Part shown: one piece after another, positions 45,001 to 59,200 of the stretch | Layout: each line of letters opens with the position of its first letter | How positions within the stretch are numbered: position 1 is the first letter of the stretch | Assembly: GCA_019055375.1 (NCBI GenBank) | Contig: JAHQIW010004555.1 | Coordinates: 62,001 to 126,000 of the forward strand | Direction of reading: 5' to 3' | From: Parelaphostrongylus tenuis | Taxonomy: Eukaryota > Nematoda > Chromadorea > Rhabditida > Metastrongylidae | DNA: 64,000 nt | The notes under the pieces: generated by a model | What the model saw: only the letters and a program-made list of their open reading frames with translations | Database searches by the model: none | What the model was told of the DNA's origin: nothing | Translations under genes and position numbers: made by a program

Positions 45001-45716
45001 AAATATAGTATGAAATACCTACTGATATGACTTCTTACGATGATTGTTTCGCAGACGCTGTACAGGATCGTATCTGGAAATTTCATGACATTGTGTTCGC
45101 ACTGTCGATGATAACCATCAAGCCCGTATGAATCATCGTTTCACAAAAACAGTGTCTTACTGCAAGTTGAAATGTCTGTTCTATTGTGCATCTGGGCATA
45201 ATATTAAATGAGTCATTCCTGCGATAGTTCTTGGTAGTCGTCACATTTGCGATTGCAAATCGTAATGAACTCATAGGAATGCTGCGACCGGTTTTTCATC
45301 CCTCAGATCTCTCTTTCTCTTTCAGTTGTGTTCTCTTGCAGCTTTGTGAAGCTTCAAAAAATGGCTGTCCTCACTCTTCATGTGTTCTCTTCGATCTTTT
45401 GACTTTTCTTCTCCATTTGTCATTTTGAAATCATTAGTGTCTTAGATTGTTTATGTACTAGACCTTGATAGCAACTCACTGCGTCTTGCCCAGTCATTAA
45501 GAGCATTTCATACATTATGATTGATACGTTTGTCTTCTACCCTGCTCCTTCGTGTATTTACAATTTTAGACTGGAGAGCAGTTTGTGTAAACAAAGATTA
45601 GGATTTTTTTCCTATCGGCAGGAAATCTATATAACTTGTACTTGACGTGTCCATGTTTTAATGACCAGTGAGATTCAATCACATAGTTTGACTTTTTTCT
45701 CCTAATAAGTCTTCTC

Positions 45717-46222
45717 ATGAATTTTGGTACCAGAATAAGAAAAACCGTCCAGAAGTATTGAAATTGCCTAAATATTCAATTCCGCATTTTCTTGCGAATA
45801 TTTAGATATTCATCTTACCTATACTTGCTTTAACATCGATCTTCTGAGGGAACAAATTGGCTTGCTACTCATACACGAATGGCGCATGGGGGAAATGCTA
45901 GTGAAGCGCCGCGTGAGATTGATAAAGCTTCCTTTGGACGGTTCAAGCGCCACTGATCCTCCAAACTGTTTTCCTACCTTTGAACTTCGCCAACCACTCC
46001 TAGTCTCATTTCCGCAACCGTATCATCGCCCTTGGCGTCATTCGTGCATGAGTAGCAAGCGAATTAGTTCCCATGGCAGTCATATCTTAAAGTAAATGTA
46101 AGCAAGTTGTTTACCAAAATGTTTTCAAGAAAATCTCAGTTTAACGGTGTTGTTAAGCAGTTATAATTACTTCTGGTTATTGAAGTTGGTGATTATTGCT
46201 CTAGTGCCAAAACTACGATAAA
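45717..46222. mobile_element. Mariner-derived hairpin MITE (copy 4)
   Basis: The ends AATTTTGGTACCAGAATAAG and GCTCTAGTGCCAAAACTAC are inverted. The left arm encodes LLIHEWRMGEMLVKRRVRLI; the right arm holds the same region on the minus strand (46030-46090, CATTCGTGCATGAGTAGC). No catalytic domain is present. Confidence 0.68.
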
Positions 46223-46639
46223 ACCTGATAAGTATGAAGTTATGGAGGTTAAAAGTGTAGGTAACCCTAATGTTGCGATCGCTTTACTCCTGAAGTCAGA
46301 TATTCTCAGTACTGTCAGCCGACATGCATTTGACCCCATTCGTAGCACTTAAGGGGTGATGACGTGCCCATATCGCCTACATGATGACTATAGATGACCT
46401 ATCCATGCATCAACTGTTTTATATCCACCAAAATTTTCTGGAATCGAATATACCGACGTTGAAGGGACAAAGTGTTTTTCTGTGCGAGGGGCGGTACCGC
46501 AGCAAGAACCATTTGTGTACTTCAGTGCCTTTAAACACAGCGCTACTTGAGCCTCCAAAAGGTTATTACTATACAGGAAACTGGTTTTCTTAGTTATATA
46601 GCAATATTTTTTGTCTTTTAGTTTTTCAGTGGTGAGATT

Positions 46640-46860
46640 TAGAGGTACTTGTATTGGTCGGAAATTTTGTGGAGTATTTCTGATGAAGGCGCGTTTAGTG
46701 AGTGGTTAGAGATGACTTGCAAGGCACTTGTAGTCTCTGGTTTGACTCCACGCCCTATGCTCACTATACCTTCCACTAACCCGCGTCCGCTAATCGGAAT
46801 TGTCGTCTGGGAGGATGTCAGCGCTGACTTAATACATCTGTAGGCCACCGCGAGTCACTT
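46640..46860 (+). repeat. tRNA-related repeat family W
   Basis: GTTTAGTGAGTGGTTAGAGA (box A-like), TGCAAGGCACTTGTAGTCTC and TGGTTTGACTCCACGCCC (box B-like) are shared with 49500-49770. Confidence 0.45.
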
Positions 46861-49499
46861 TGAGGACAAGATATGCTGTCAGATTTCCCCTTTCCCTCAC
46901 CTGTCTATGCTTAATCAAATCGGATGCGCGACTCATCTCTAAATCAGTCAACGCCGAACGCTTTTTACGCTTTATGACTAACACCTCGTAGTACTATAGC
47001 CGTATACTATATGAATAATAAACAATGTCAAACGAAATTTTAATTCGTCTTCACGTTTCTGCTATAGATTGCTCTCTATCTATATTCAAGTGTTCCTTAA
47101 GTTTGTTCTCAATAGAAAAGTCGACAAAGATGACGATGAAGTGCATACGAAACAGTTACATAGCGCACATTGAAATACTAATTCTACATTTTTTCTAATC
47201 TAAATACGGAAATTTCCCCTTCAAGAGGCGTAGTGGATAGCGATGCACTCTTCCAGGAAACAAATTTTGGTCCTTTCCCAAACCTCTTCCCGTGAATCTA
47301 AATAGGGATGCTTCAACTCGACTATCTATAATATTGAAAAGAGAAACGCCTCGACCAGCATTCCCCGTCATTCACTGAAAAGATGGAATCCTTAAGCATC
47401 AGCCGAAACAACACACGAGATGTTCAATGACGTTTACAGAAGAGAAATGTAAAGAAACGAATATAATGCAGCAAGTGGTGGGATCCGAACAGTAGATGTG
47501 ATGGCGCGTGATGTAAAAAAAAATATCCGCAAGAATCATCTCTGGCAAATGTCGACCACGCTGTCTTTTTGTGCCACGACCTTCAACGTCACCACATTTT
47601 CCTACGTCCTTCGGCCTACTGCTTGGTTTTTTCGTCTTTCCTACTTGAATATCGCGTTTGTCGTGCGCAAATAAGGCGGTCATTCAAATGTCAATAGAGG
47701 AAGAACAAATATATCACAGTTGATTGAAGTACACTTCATAAAAAAAGGACTTTGTCTAGAGAGTAGGAGTAAAGAACGAGGTCCCTTCAATGAATCACAA
47801 TAAAAGACGAAACGTAGCACTCTGTAGAATTTTCTCGCTCGTAAAACTGAACTAAAATTTGATATCTGATTGTTCTCATTGAAATTCCGATTCGTTAACT
47901 GCTAGATAGTAGCATTTCTCTAGTAGGTAGAATGCGTAGGAATATGAAATAATCTTACACGAAAAAGTCTCAGCATTCGGTTAATTATAATGTTGAGCAA
48001 AGATTTCGTTTCTTGAATAGTTAGTTGGTTCACATTTATCGATTAAACAATGAAATGACTAAAATGCTTATATGTATTTTGTTTTACAGAAGGGAAATGT
48101 TTCGCATCGTCTATCGGGTGTGATTGTGTTGTGAAAAACCAGTAAAAATCACCTTAGTCATGCTGTTTTTATGATGCATATGAAGGTTGGATTGAAAAAG
48201 AAAAACGAATAGATTGCAGCGTACGTGTGTCATGAATAGAAAATCGCTAGACAATACCTTTACCAAACATTTTTCGATCATCTTTTCTATAAAGAAGCAG
48301 CTAAGCAAAATTTTCACCATTGTCTTTTCTATTTAAGCGACAATAAGGAAGTAATAAATACTTAATAATATGGAATTTTTAAAAAATATTCACTTGTGAT
48401 AAATGATGATTATAACAGATTAATAATAAGGTTTGATAATAAATAATTTGAATTGTAATAAGAAGATAGTCATGACTGCTCTTTTTAACCTCACCGACGG
48501 CTATGGGTGTTAGTGCAGGCGGACTTATCGCTTTAGCACCGCTTTGGTTCGGCTCCGATGGTATTCCAGTAACTCTCTCTCTCGCTCTCTCATTGTACGG
48601 GAGGTATCGATTCGCCCTACTAGTAGGAGGGAGGCTCATTCTATTTGTAACTCTAAAAGTCGGCGAAAATTCGACTACAGAATCGCTCTAATTCCACCGA
48701 AATGCTTGAAGAAACGAACGTGCAGCGATTCATGTTAACATTTTGTTTTCCTCATTGATTTTTATAGAGGAAGTTGTAGTTATTTTGGCACACTTTTTTC
48801 GTGTCATTGCTTTATTGCTGCCAGTTTTCATGCAAACATAGTCACAATAACAATGCGTTTTCTTCCTTTTCTCGCTCTTAAACGGATGGAGATAGTCATT
48901 TTTTTTTTTCGTCATAGAAATGTTCATCTCATCATTATTGTGATTATCATCAGCTATATCATCTTTTCCGTATCAGTGATAACGATCAGTTTTAGTCTTT
49001 CTTTTACGCACTTTCGATATGATCGATATCACTTAGGAATAAATCAACATTACTACAAAACCCGTTATATCCTCTACTTGTTGTGGTCATTTTCTTTGAT
49101 TTGTAAGGAAGATCGACCTACTTTTATTAAGAAATAAAATATCCTTCACAAGAATTACTCATGATTACCACACCTTATATTGATATATCGATGCTCTCAC
49201 CAATTCATCTTTCGTTTTTTTTTCGTTCCTACTGAAATCTTATCACTGCATACGGCTCACTGTCTCATGGCGCCAACTAGACTCTTTCCGATTATGGTTC
49301 GATTATTTCATGCTGCTCGGCAAACTAGTACAATGTCCATCAGCTGTTAAAACGACCTGTGTTCGAGTTTCGTTGTGGAGGCCCCTACCATACTATTATA
49401 ATTCCTCTTTGCTGCAGCGAATATGGGAATCGCGGCTGTTAGCGATGTCCTTCAACTAAGATCGATCAACACTGGGAATTTCGTCCATTAATGCTGAAT

Positions 49500-49770
49500 C
49501 AAATGGCGTTCTAGCGCAATCATTAGGAGTGTCCTGCAAGACACTTGTGGTTCTTGGTTCGATTCCATGCTCAGAATTCTCCGAACCTTCCATTTCTCTA
49601 TAGTCAGAATATTGCTACCAAACTTGTCTGCGAGGATACAGCATTGACTTGTTGCATCAGTAGTCTATCGCAAATCATTCGTTGTAGAGGCTACATGTGT
49701 CATTCTATCAGTCATAACGATGCCTGTTTGAATCAAATGCATGGCGTGTTCCTCAGAATTTATCGATGCC
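49500..49770 (+). repeat. tRNA-related repeat family W
   Basis: TGCAAGACACTTGTGGTTCT, TTGGTTCGATTCCATGCTC and ACCTTCCATT match the copy at 46640. It lies just upstream of the putative exon at 49880. Confidence 0.45.
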
Positions 49771-49879
49771 AAATTTTCCACTCTTTTATCTATTAATGTT
49801 CAATTCATTACGCTGTTACGAAAAAAAAAAAGAGGAGGACAATTGTTTCTTGAAATCGTGTGAGCTAGATATTTCTAGC

Positions 49880-50093
49880 GGTGCCGATTGAGATCTTCAG
49901 TGGCGATGGTGACTATACAGTTGCTACTTACTTGTCAGACTTTGCAAAATCTGTTTGTCAGCGGAACATCGATCTTAACAATTTGAAATATGACTTGATA
50001 TTAACTTTTTTAAGGCCCATATCTCCTCAAAATTGTCGCCAGCCCATTTCGAGCGCTACAATTCGTCGAATCGTTGATGAATCAACGACTTGA
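49880..50093 (+). CDS. Putative terminal exon, product unknown; weakly gag-like
   Basis: An open frame begins right after an acceptor-like TATTTCTAG and ends with TGA at 50091-50093. It encodes about 70 residues beginning VPIEIFSGDGDYTVATYLSD, hydrophilic and helical, with a balanced composition unlike the repeats around it. The F-S-G-(x)n-YL-x-x-F pattern recalls the start of gag-type proteins of LTR elements, but no pol or LTR is seen, so this is only a hint. It ends 122 nt before the bestrophin start, a spacing seen in nematode operons. No upstream exons were found. Confidence 0.35.
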
Positions 50094-50194
50094 TAGAAGT
50101 TTTCGCTATGTTGTTTGTAATTATTATTTATTTCATAAATATATTTATTAGTAATTATTTCGCTCAAATGTTTGGATCCGTGAAGTGATGTGAT

Positions 50195-50215
50195 ATCTTT
50201 TTGATTTACTTCAGA
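50195..50215 (+). promoter_or_regulatory. Trans-splice (SL) acceptor upstream of bestrophin
   Basis: TTTGATTTACTTCAG ends one base before the ATG that opens the bestrophin N-terminus. A start codon abutting an acceptor is typical of spliced-leader addition in nematodes. Confidence 0.55.
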
Positions 50216-53200
50216 ATGACTATTTCCTATTCGGGTAACTTTTGTCGACTTCTACTTCGATGGAAAGGTTCTATATGGAGATCTGTATGGAAAGAATTAC
50301 TAATCTTTCTGGTATTATACTATATTATCAAATTATTCTATCTTGTCGGCATTGACTATCTCTTTCAAGATGAGGACGATCGTTATTTCTACAGGTGTTT
50401 CTCTGAAATTTCTCCAAAGAATTCGTTAGTTGAAATAAATATGCTACTCATAGTGGGAGCGTTAGGTTTTATTTCCAGAATAATTTGTGGTAGACAAAAT
50501 TTCATGACAATGCTGTCATAAAATATTGTTTTCGATAATCTAGTAAAAAAGGATTTCGTTTGAGAACTTTATTGGAAGTACTACTTTATACGCCTTTATA
50601 AGCATCTTTCTGTTGTAGTGTAGTGACTCAAATTGATTTATAGCAAAACATCACCTGTAAATTAGCAAACTGGCTAGTCGCAGTAGTTTCCAGAAGGAAT
50701 CTGATTTGAATTCGGTGGAGTTTGTCATACTTACCCCCGGGTTTTGACAAAAGCGTACTTTTGTAGTTTGTTACTTAAACGGTGGCGATCATAGAGAAGA
50801 CTGATTACAACTTGTTGGCGGTGTACTCCACCTTTGGTTGGTTGAAGTAGTTTAAAAAAAGTTAAGTAGTACGTTTGTTTTCTCCACCTTATCCTAAAAA
50901 TACTCAAACTAGTAACTAGATGCTGCGAAGAGTGAGTCATGTAACGCTGTCAAAAAACCTTTATGAATTACTGTCGAATTCATCATTCTCACCAGTTCAA
51001 TAGGACAATGAACTTTTTGGCAAAATGCTATAGCCTTGTCGGATCTTTTTCCCTATATAAATTGTAGGAAATTATCAGAAAGGTTGTTTTCTCGTAGTTC
51101 GCCTTCGATAACAATCGTTTTCGGTAAAACTTTGTAGGGTGGGTTCATCTAAGGTCGATGAAGTTTGAAGAACAAACGATCTGGTGAATATTAGAGTAAT
51201 CTTCGCGGAGAGCTTGTACTTCACCAAAATAAACAAATCAAACAGAATTTGCGGAGATTTCTTTGACATTCGTCTCAAATAGAATGATGGCGCGTAAATT
51301 TTTCTCTGGTCTATTGCTGGTCCTTTTTTAGGGATAAATTGTCATATAATTGGTCCATATGTTTTGGCACTAGAGCAATAAACTCCAGATTTAAAAAACC
51401 AGAAGTAATTAAATTGCTCGATTTTGAGATTATTCAAATGCGCATTTTTCGCCTATACTTCCTCTAAGATGAAGGTAGGGGAAAATGCTAGTGAAGCGGC
51501 GCGCAAGACTAATGGAGCTTGAGGATAATACAGTTGCAGAAAGGATGGCTAGGAAGTGTTCGCGAGTTCAGAGCTGAAGAGAACAGTCTAGAGGATTAGC
51601 CGCTTTTGGGCCATCAACACAAAGCTTTACTAATCTTGCGCGCCTCCTCACTAACATTTTCCCCTACGCGCCATTCGCGCATGAGTAGCAAGCGAAATGA
51701 TTCCCATAATAGCTTTATCTTGAAGCAACTATAGGCGATTTGTATGCCAAAACATTCGCAAGAAAACGCGCAATTTAACGACCCGAAATCGAAATCGTGC
51801 ACTTTTAATTACTCTCAGTAAAAAGAAATTTAGTGCATATTGTTATAGTGTCAAAACCTATGGAGCGGCTTTATTATGAATGTACTACGAAGGACGATCA
51901 AAGAAAACTGACTACGTTGTTTTTTGACATTAGACTGTGTCCGTCTTCATGTTCTTGATTGTAGACTGCTAGACTTTGTTATCGGCTACTGTTGTCCTAC
52001 ACCATGAAATAACCTTCTTGGTGGCAAAGTCATCTAGGAAGATTTAGAACCAATCTCGCAGCAATGCTTGCCTCCTTTTTCTAAATGCTATTTCTAGTGC
52101 AATTGTCTAATCGTTCTCAAATTTAATGATCACCGGAGCAGATACCCAGTTGGTGATCGTAGTTCAACTGCTGAGAACAGTCCCTAGTTAGGATGAGGTA
52201 GACTACTGAGTTGGTGTGGAACTTTTTACAACTTTTATTCCTTGTACACTTTTCCCGACGATCGTTTATTGGGGCCTTACGTAATTTTTAGGTTAGAGTC
52301 GCCCCAGACTAATGAATGGTTAGTAATTGATTTCATCTCACACGCTAGGTTCACCAAGCCCTTCATCTGTTGATTATCGAGTTCGTAGTACGAAACTTAT
52401 TTGGGAGAACCAGACTTATTTGGGAGAATAAAAACATCGGATTGATACATCCGTAGGTTACCGAAAATCGTTGTTTTGCTCTAATGTTCATTCAAGGCCG
52501 AATGCCGTAACTTTCACTTTTTACTATTCATTTCTCTTACGGCGATCGTCTTCACTGTACAGCTGATGATTCAAATGCAATCCAACAACGGAGAGTTTCA
52601 TCTCGTAATTTCATTCGATCAACAACTGGTTTGTGCCGATTACGGAATCATGAGTGTTGCCTCGAAATGGCAGTAGCGTAAAACCACATTTTCCACATAC
52701 AAGGATAGTCTCTCGCCGTGAATCCTTGGATTAAACAAGAGTCCACTCTTTCTCGCTTTAAGAGACCTCTGGTATGGGTATAGTCGTAGCTAAGGTTTGC
52801 ACGAAAACATCGGGCTTTTCATTTATTTGGTAGATCCTGCTCAGTGATAAATGCAATTGTAGATCGTATTTGGGATCCAAGAACTCATTAGCTATGATGG
52901 TACGACAGATAATTGTCGGTATAGAAGAGAACAAATACCTGTAAACAAGCTTATGATAGTATATTTTGATGAGGCGGACTTAAGGTGATGTTACTTCCAA
53001 TAATTAAAACGTTTTTGCAGAACCCGATTCGAAGCGTTATGTCGAATGTTCGATAATTATACGAAATCAATTCCTTTGACATTTCTGCTTGGTTTCTATG
53101 TTTCAAACGTCGTAGCAAGGTAAGCGAATACTTTTAACGTTGAAAATTTAAAATTATTCAATGTTTTGTCAGAAGTGTCATAATAGGTACAATGGACGCT

Positions 53201-56200
53201 AAAGTGATTGCTTCTAAGTCGAAAATAACGCTTTACCTCGTGTTATTTTATGATTGCTTTGTGAAGAATTGAAAAGTTTTTCAACAAACTGCATTACGCA
53301 TAAGATGATAAGATGTACCGACGGAAATGCTGGATGCTATTCCTAGGGATTCTGTTCAAGTCTTGAAAGTATTTGCGAGGATCAAAAATTTGAGGTACTT
53401 CACGCAAATCGCAAATGCAAATGCAGATTCAGAAAGTATTCCCAGTTTACTGTTACAACTTGTTGTAATAAGCTAGGTAATACGGGAAAAATTGTTTTTG
53501 AGATCCATATTTTACTTCCAACCAAAAACTCTCTTTTACTAATCTTGACATAAGGTTAATTAGGAGCCCACGACGCTCACGGTCGTAGTCACCAAGCTTT
53601 TCTGATTTTTAATAATCTACAAAAATCAAGAAATCACATGAAGTTCTTATGACTTTGATGAAGATATGAATGTATAATGAACAGATTTGGCTCTAAAAAT
53701 CTAAGAGATAATGGAACTTTGTTCAAATTTCAGCCAATATAAAGCAATTTCGATCGCAGTTAACGAGAGTGTTGTGAAATTGTAGTTGATTTCATGTTTT
53801 GCAATATGAGCAATCTACCAAATTATCATGTTTAATATGGAAATACTTGAAAAGCTTCCCGTTCTCTTTCATCAATCCGGAATGGACTGTATAAAAGTTT
53901 CATTTGCAATTGCAAAATGTCTAGCCCCGTAGGGGGTTCGAACCCCTGACCGTTAGATTAAAAGTCTAACGCTCTACCAGCTGAGCTAACGAGGCTCTTA
54001 GTTCGTGTTGCAAGCAAACTAATGTTAACACATGAAGCGATCATCACGTTCAATCTTGTTAACATCTATCGTCTATCGAGGCTACGCGATAATCGATTTT
54101 CTGTAATATTCGTCAGCTCTACAACGCCATGAACTGTCTTTTCATGTAGGGTGATTGGAATTGGAGGCCAATATTTGTAGGCCTTCTCAACTAATATTTG
54201 ATAAGATAATCAAACTGAATTTCCTTTCTGTTTAACCGCATCTAGCGGTGGTGTGATGTTATAAGTATTCCTACTGATGTAAAGTGATGAGCTAAACTGC
54301 GTCAGCTGGCACTCGAACCCACATTTCACCATATCCGAGGGCGCGTGCTCGAACCGTTGCACTACCGACGTCTGTTTTGATGTCACTCTTTCTACGCCTT
54401 CAACGCATCTATGTGTCAGTAATCAACGAACAACGGTATGGCAGGGGTAGTCGTTATCGACATGAACCCAGTCACGCTGGCAGATATTGGGTATTAGATA
54501 TCAAACAGAATTCCCTTTTATTTACAGCATCTAGGGGTGGTATATGTTATTAATATACCCACTGATGTAGAGTGATGAGCTAAACTGCGTCAGTTGGGAT
54601 TCGAACCCACATTTCACTATATCCGAGGGCGCATGCTCGAACCGTTTGCACTACTGACGCTGTTTGGACAATATTAAATTTGTCTACAGTTATTTGCTTT
54701 TCCCACATTGTACAAGTAAGTCACTAATGTAGGCTATTATCCGTAATCGAAGTGTTCTCCACGTTTTTTCACTGTAGTTTCAATCCATACGACAGAATAT
54801 CACATAAGTTCAATCCTACTTATTGTAGGAGAAAATTTCAGTCGATCAAATATTCACGCACTTAAAGTTATTTTGTTTCTTAAATCATTGGAGTACTGAA
54901 GTTGTGCAACGATGGAGACTGTCATACGGTATGTGAGATCGGAGAACTGTCAACTTATGGTCGTGTTGATGTCGAACTATTCGTTTTGGGGGCTTGATGA
55001 GAAACATATTTTTTTTTCTAGGGTTTTCGTGAAGAAGTATCATCATTTGTCCAGTACTTTTTATCCTGTACGTTTGACAAAGCGAGAAATTCAGTCAATA
55101 ATGGTCCCTGTCGATTAGTAGCCGTTCAGAGGTGTTATGAGTCCGGTCAAACTAGATTTTTGACGAGTACACGACGTTTCTGATCATTTCTCATAATCCG
55201 ACACACAGTACCACGGCACGCATGTGAACTGTGATTCTATCTGTTCACCTCAGAACGATGAATATGAAAATTAGTAGAGAACTAGTAAAAATATAGAAAA
55301 TTAGTGCACTCTTTCTTGAGAGCAGTACGCTACGCATCAGTGAACCTTCATCCTATGCTCTTCATATCAGAATAACTTCTTATTTCATAAATTAAAGTTG
55401 AGACGAATGATTGGAGCTGGTCACTTGTAGCACATGGGTTGGCTAACCGAGGTGAATAGCTTAATGAGAAGTGATACTGTACATCAAGAAGCAAGGTGTT
55501 GGTTTGAGTTACTACCTAACGCTTTCCCGCCAGTCTCCATGGGGACGCCTAAGTCGGCTACCACAAGATTTCCAGGACAATAGTCTTGACCAGTAAGTAT
55601 TCTGCAACATCGATTAGGTTGTCTTATGATGTTTTTTGCACTATTGCTTTATTCAGTCTTTCTTCTATTTCGGATAGGGTTATTACCAAAAGGTTTGCAT
55701 ACTACATTATATTGGAGAATGTTCTAGCAGCGTGGAAAGACATTTCGATATGGTCGTAGCACCATTGCTTGTCATCTAATTGATTACGCTACTGTGAAGT
55801 GATGTCTCAATGAACACTTTATGCAAAAACTGACCCACCCTCACATTGCTAGGTCTACTCAACACATTTTCGAAAAACTGAGCTGTACCACGGTACCACA
55901 TCCACCATATAGCTCTGATATAGCTCCATTGGACCATCATCTTTTAAGCGTCCTGAGCAGCATCTGTGAGAGAAACAATTTGAAGAGTACAGTTATTTCA
56001 AAGTGACCTTACTGATTTCGATTGCCAGTCGTGTGGGGCGTGGGCTGTGATGAGGCGACGATACCGCCGAAACGTACATAAGCACGGACGTCAATCTCAG
56101 CAAGGTTTCAAACGTACTCATGGACTTTGATAACAGTTGAATCAACAAAAGTGTTCGGATGCGAAAGAATTTATGGGACAAGCGAATTTGCAAAAGGCGA

Positions 56201-59200
56201 AATCTCTAAGCAACAGCCGGGATAACATACGAAATTTTTGAAAACGTTTGTGGGTACTTTTCCATTAGACGGCGCGGGATCAAAGACCGATCCTTTTCGC
56301 TAGACACAAACTTTTCATAAGAGTGTTAGTAACCATTCGAGAACTTGAATTTCTGGCTAGCGGCGTACGTGTCCGTTTTTTTACGTACGTGGAAAAAGCC
56401 TTTTTAAACGCTATAAAATCCAAAGTAAATTTATATTCCACACGCGCATTTTCTCGCCGGACACAGCTCATTCTTTAGACTGTTAGTAATCATTCGAGAG
56501 CGTAAGATTCACTGATTTCAACGCTGTGCTTATTTTTTGGCAAGACCGTTCCTGCACACTGTATCAGGGAAAATAAAATTAATTTACATACGCGAGGAAG
56601 CTTACTTTAGCCAATCCACGTGCTGCGGGCTGGAGCGGCTTGACTAGGAACTGTTTCTTCACTTAGGAAAAAACTCCAGATCAAACGTCTAACTCTGCTA
56701 CTAAAAGACTTTCTCATTAAGTTTAAGTGTTTTTCGTAATTCCAGCGATTAGTTGAATTGCGCGGCCAATGTGAGACATAATTTTGTTTTAAATTCTACA
56801 GCATCATAAAATGGTCTTTACAAAAAGCAGTCACGTACGGCGCTAGCCAGAGATTTGAGCTTTCGAATGACTACTAGCACTCTCATAAAAAGTTCTTATC
56901 CAGCAAAAGGGAATGGTTTTTGATCCCGTGCCGTCTCACGGAAATAAACTCGTTTGTGGAGGATGTCTGCGAGAGAACTAATGAAATGTAGTAACCGCTG
57001 GCGTCCGCATAGTAGATTAATGGCGGATCATCATTTATCAAAACAATATAATTTTATATACCAGATAATCATTTTTTGAGCCACGTATGTCATGTGGTCT
57101 GTTAAAATGGATTGGCAAAAGACGAGCATGGGTAACTGCCTGACTAACGAGACCATAAGGTCGAAACACGTGTATGGGCCCTTCTACAAGTTAGCCCATT
57201 TTAAGAGGCCACATGACATGCGTGGCTCAAAAAATGATTATCTGGGATATTGAATTTTGAGTTGTGGTCTTGAGAAAACACTCGAAGCGAAAGATATAAA
57301 ATTATACTTTTAAACAATCTGTGCTCTCCAACTTATTAATTACAATAATTCACTGTTCACTGTATAGATAAGCTATGCTAATTTTTAAAACAGAGCTCAT
57401 TGTATTTTCGCAGATGGTGGAAGCAGTTCGAATGTCTATCATGGCCTGAAGATTTGCTGAGTTTACTGTGCACTGTTATTCATGCAAACGATGAGACCAG
57501 CAAGAAAAGGCGCCACACCATAGCCAGATATCTTAACTTATCGACCGCCTTGGCGTGGTAAGCTCTTCTTGAAGTATTTGATGAACAGCTGTGGATATTA
57601 ATACTTCAGAAAACACATTAAAAATATCAAAACATTCTGAATGTGAAAAGTGCGCATAGATTGTAACCTGCTCAAACAAAAGCCAAACTCATTTACTATC
57701 AAAAAATTGTTTAACTTGCATATTAGCTCTATCACTGTGCGGAAATTAATGTGTTTTCAATCACTCAATCAATAATCAAATGCTTTATTCCTGAATTACT
57801 TGAAGTTGGCTGATCACAGTGATCAGCATGAATTTTGAGTAATATACAAAACTCTGAATCTCAGGCGGAGTCGAAGCCGTATCTCACCCATACCGGTGCG
57901 CTTGCTAACCCTAGAGGAGGAAGAGTGATAAGAGAACGCATTTCGGCTAAGGGTGCACGCTGGTGCTATTTACTGCTGAGATTTAGTGTCGTGCATATCA
58001 CTTAGCATTCTTGAATTAGTTCCATCATAATCTTAACTCCTTCGGAGCCTAGGAGTGTTCTAAGGTCTTTTTTAACAGAGCCTTTTCTGTTAGGGGCTTT
58101 CCTTCGCTAAAGTTGGTACTTTTTGGTTAAATAAACTCGTTACCGACGTTACAGCCATGAACGTTTCGTCAGTTTTTTTTATCTCCTCTGTTGTGGATTT
58201 TGCTAGGATTCAAAAGTTCCAGTGAACTATGATACTTCTCAATCACAAAAAAAGCAAGAATAACTATTTTTTTGATTGTAAAATGGCTCTGAGAAGGGTT
58301 TCGGTGCTTTACCTATGTCTAGATTATCGTCAGTATAGAATTTATTGTTGCAAATCACAAAATTTTTGAGAAATGATGCTCTTGCTTCGTAAAAGAATTA
58401 CTAAATGTTTCGGGGATGGTACAGCTTTGTATGTTTCAAAAATAATATATTTCCGACTTATTCCATGATACGTGAGAGATCAGTTGACTCTCTTATAGTC
58501 TTATACTCTGCTTGCATTCGGCTATTATATCGCTGTTAATGAATTAGATGGTCGACTAATCACAGGGATCACTAAACACCCTCAGATTCCCTTCTATTTA
58601 GGACAGCTAACGACTGACTGTGGTAAAATTTGAGAAAGTTCTTATGGCTACATCAGAACTCTGGGAAATAACAGAATACCCAAGCAGAGTAATAACTAAC
58701 ACGACCAGCGCTTCAATCTCTGATATCAAGCGGCAGGAAACTGTTGAGAAACGACCAAATTTTGCAGCTGAAAGACTTCATTGAGATCACAATAAGCAAA
58801 CGTCCACTAATTGTATGGGATATGCCAGATAATTATTTTGAGCCACTCGTGTGGTCCGATATATAGGTCTGAGCTATAGAACCCGATACACGTGTCTCGA
58901 CCTTGACAGTCTCATCAGTCGGGCTGTTCCCTTTCGTCTTTAAAGATGATTATTTGGCATATTGAAATTTGAGCGTCGTCTTAAGATAACACTCGAAATG
59001 AAAGGTATGATATATTAAGGATACCACCCAAGAGCAATCGAGTACACAACGCTTTCTGTACAGTGATAACTTCACTTGACCTACAGTGTAAAATGTTCGT
59101 TGTAGCCTACTCTTAGTATAGGGGACTGAGCGCCTCGACAGGATTGATTAAGACGAACGGGTACTGCCCGACTGATGAGAACGTCAAGCTCGAGACACGT

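Larger units (their letters stand above)
34600..49870. other. 15-kb gene-poor stretch between COG8 and bestrophin
   Basis: Apart from the COG8 exon copy, mariner relics and the repeats listed separately, no supported exon was seen. 37850-39000, 39200-41900, 43600-44700 and 46900-49250 are AT-rich with only short frames. An inverted pair at about 43976-44062 (CGACGTCTTAGTCACCTTC and GACGAAGACGTCGAAACG) is present but unassigned. Confidence 0.5.
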
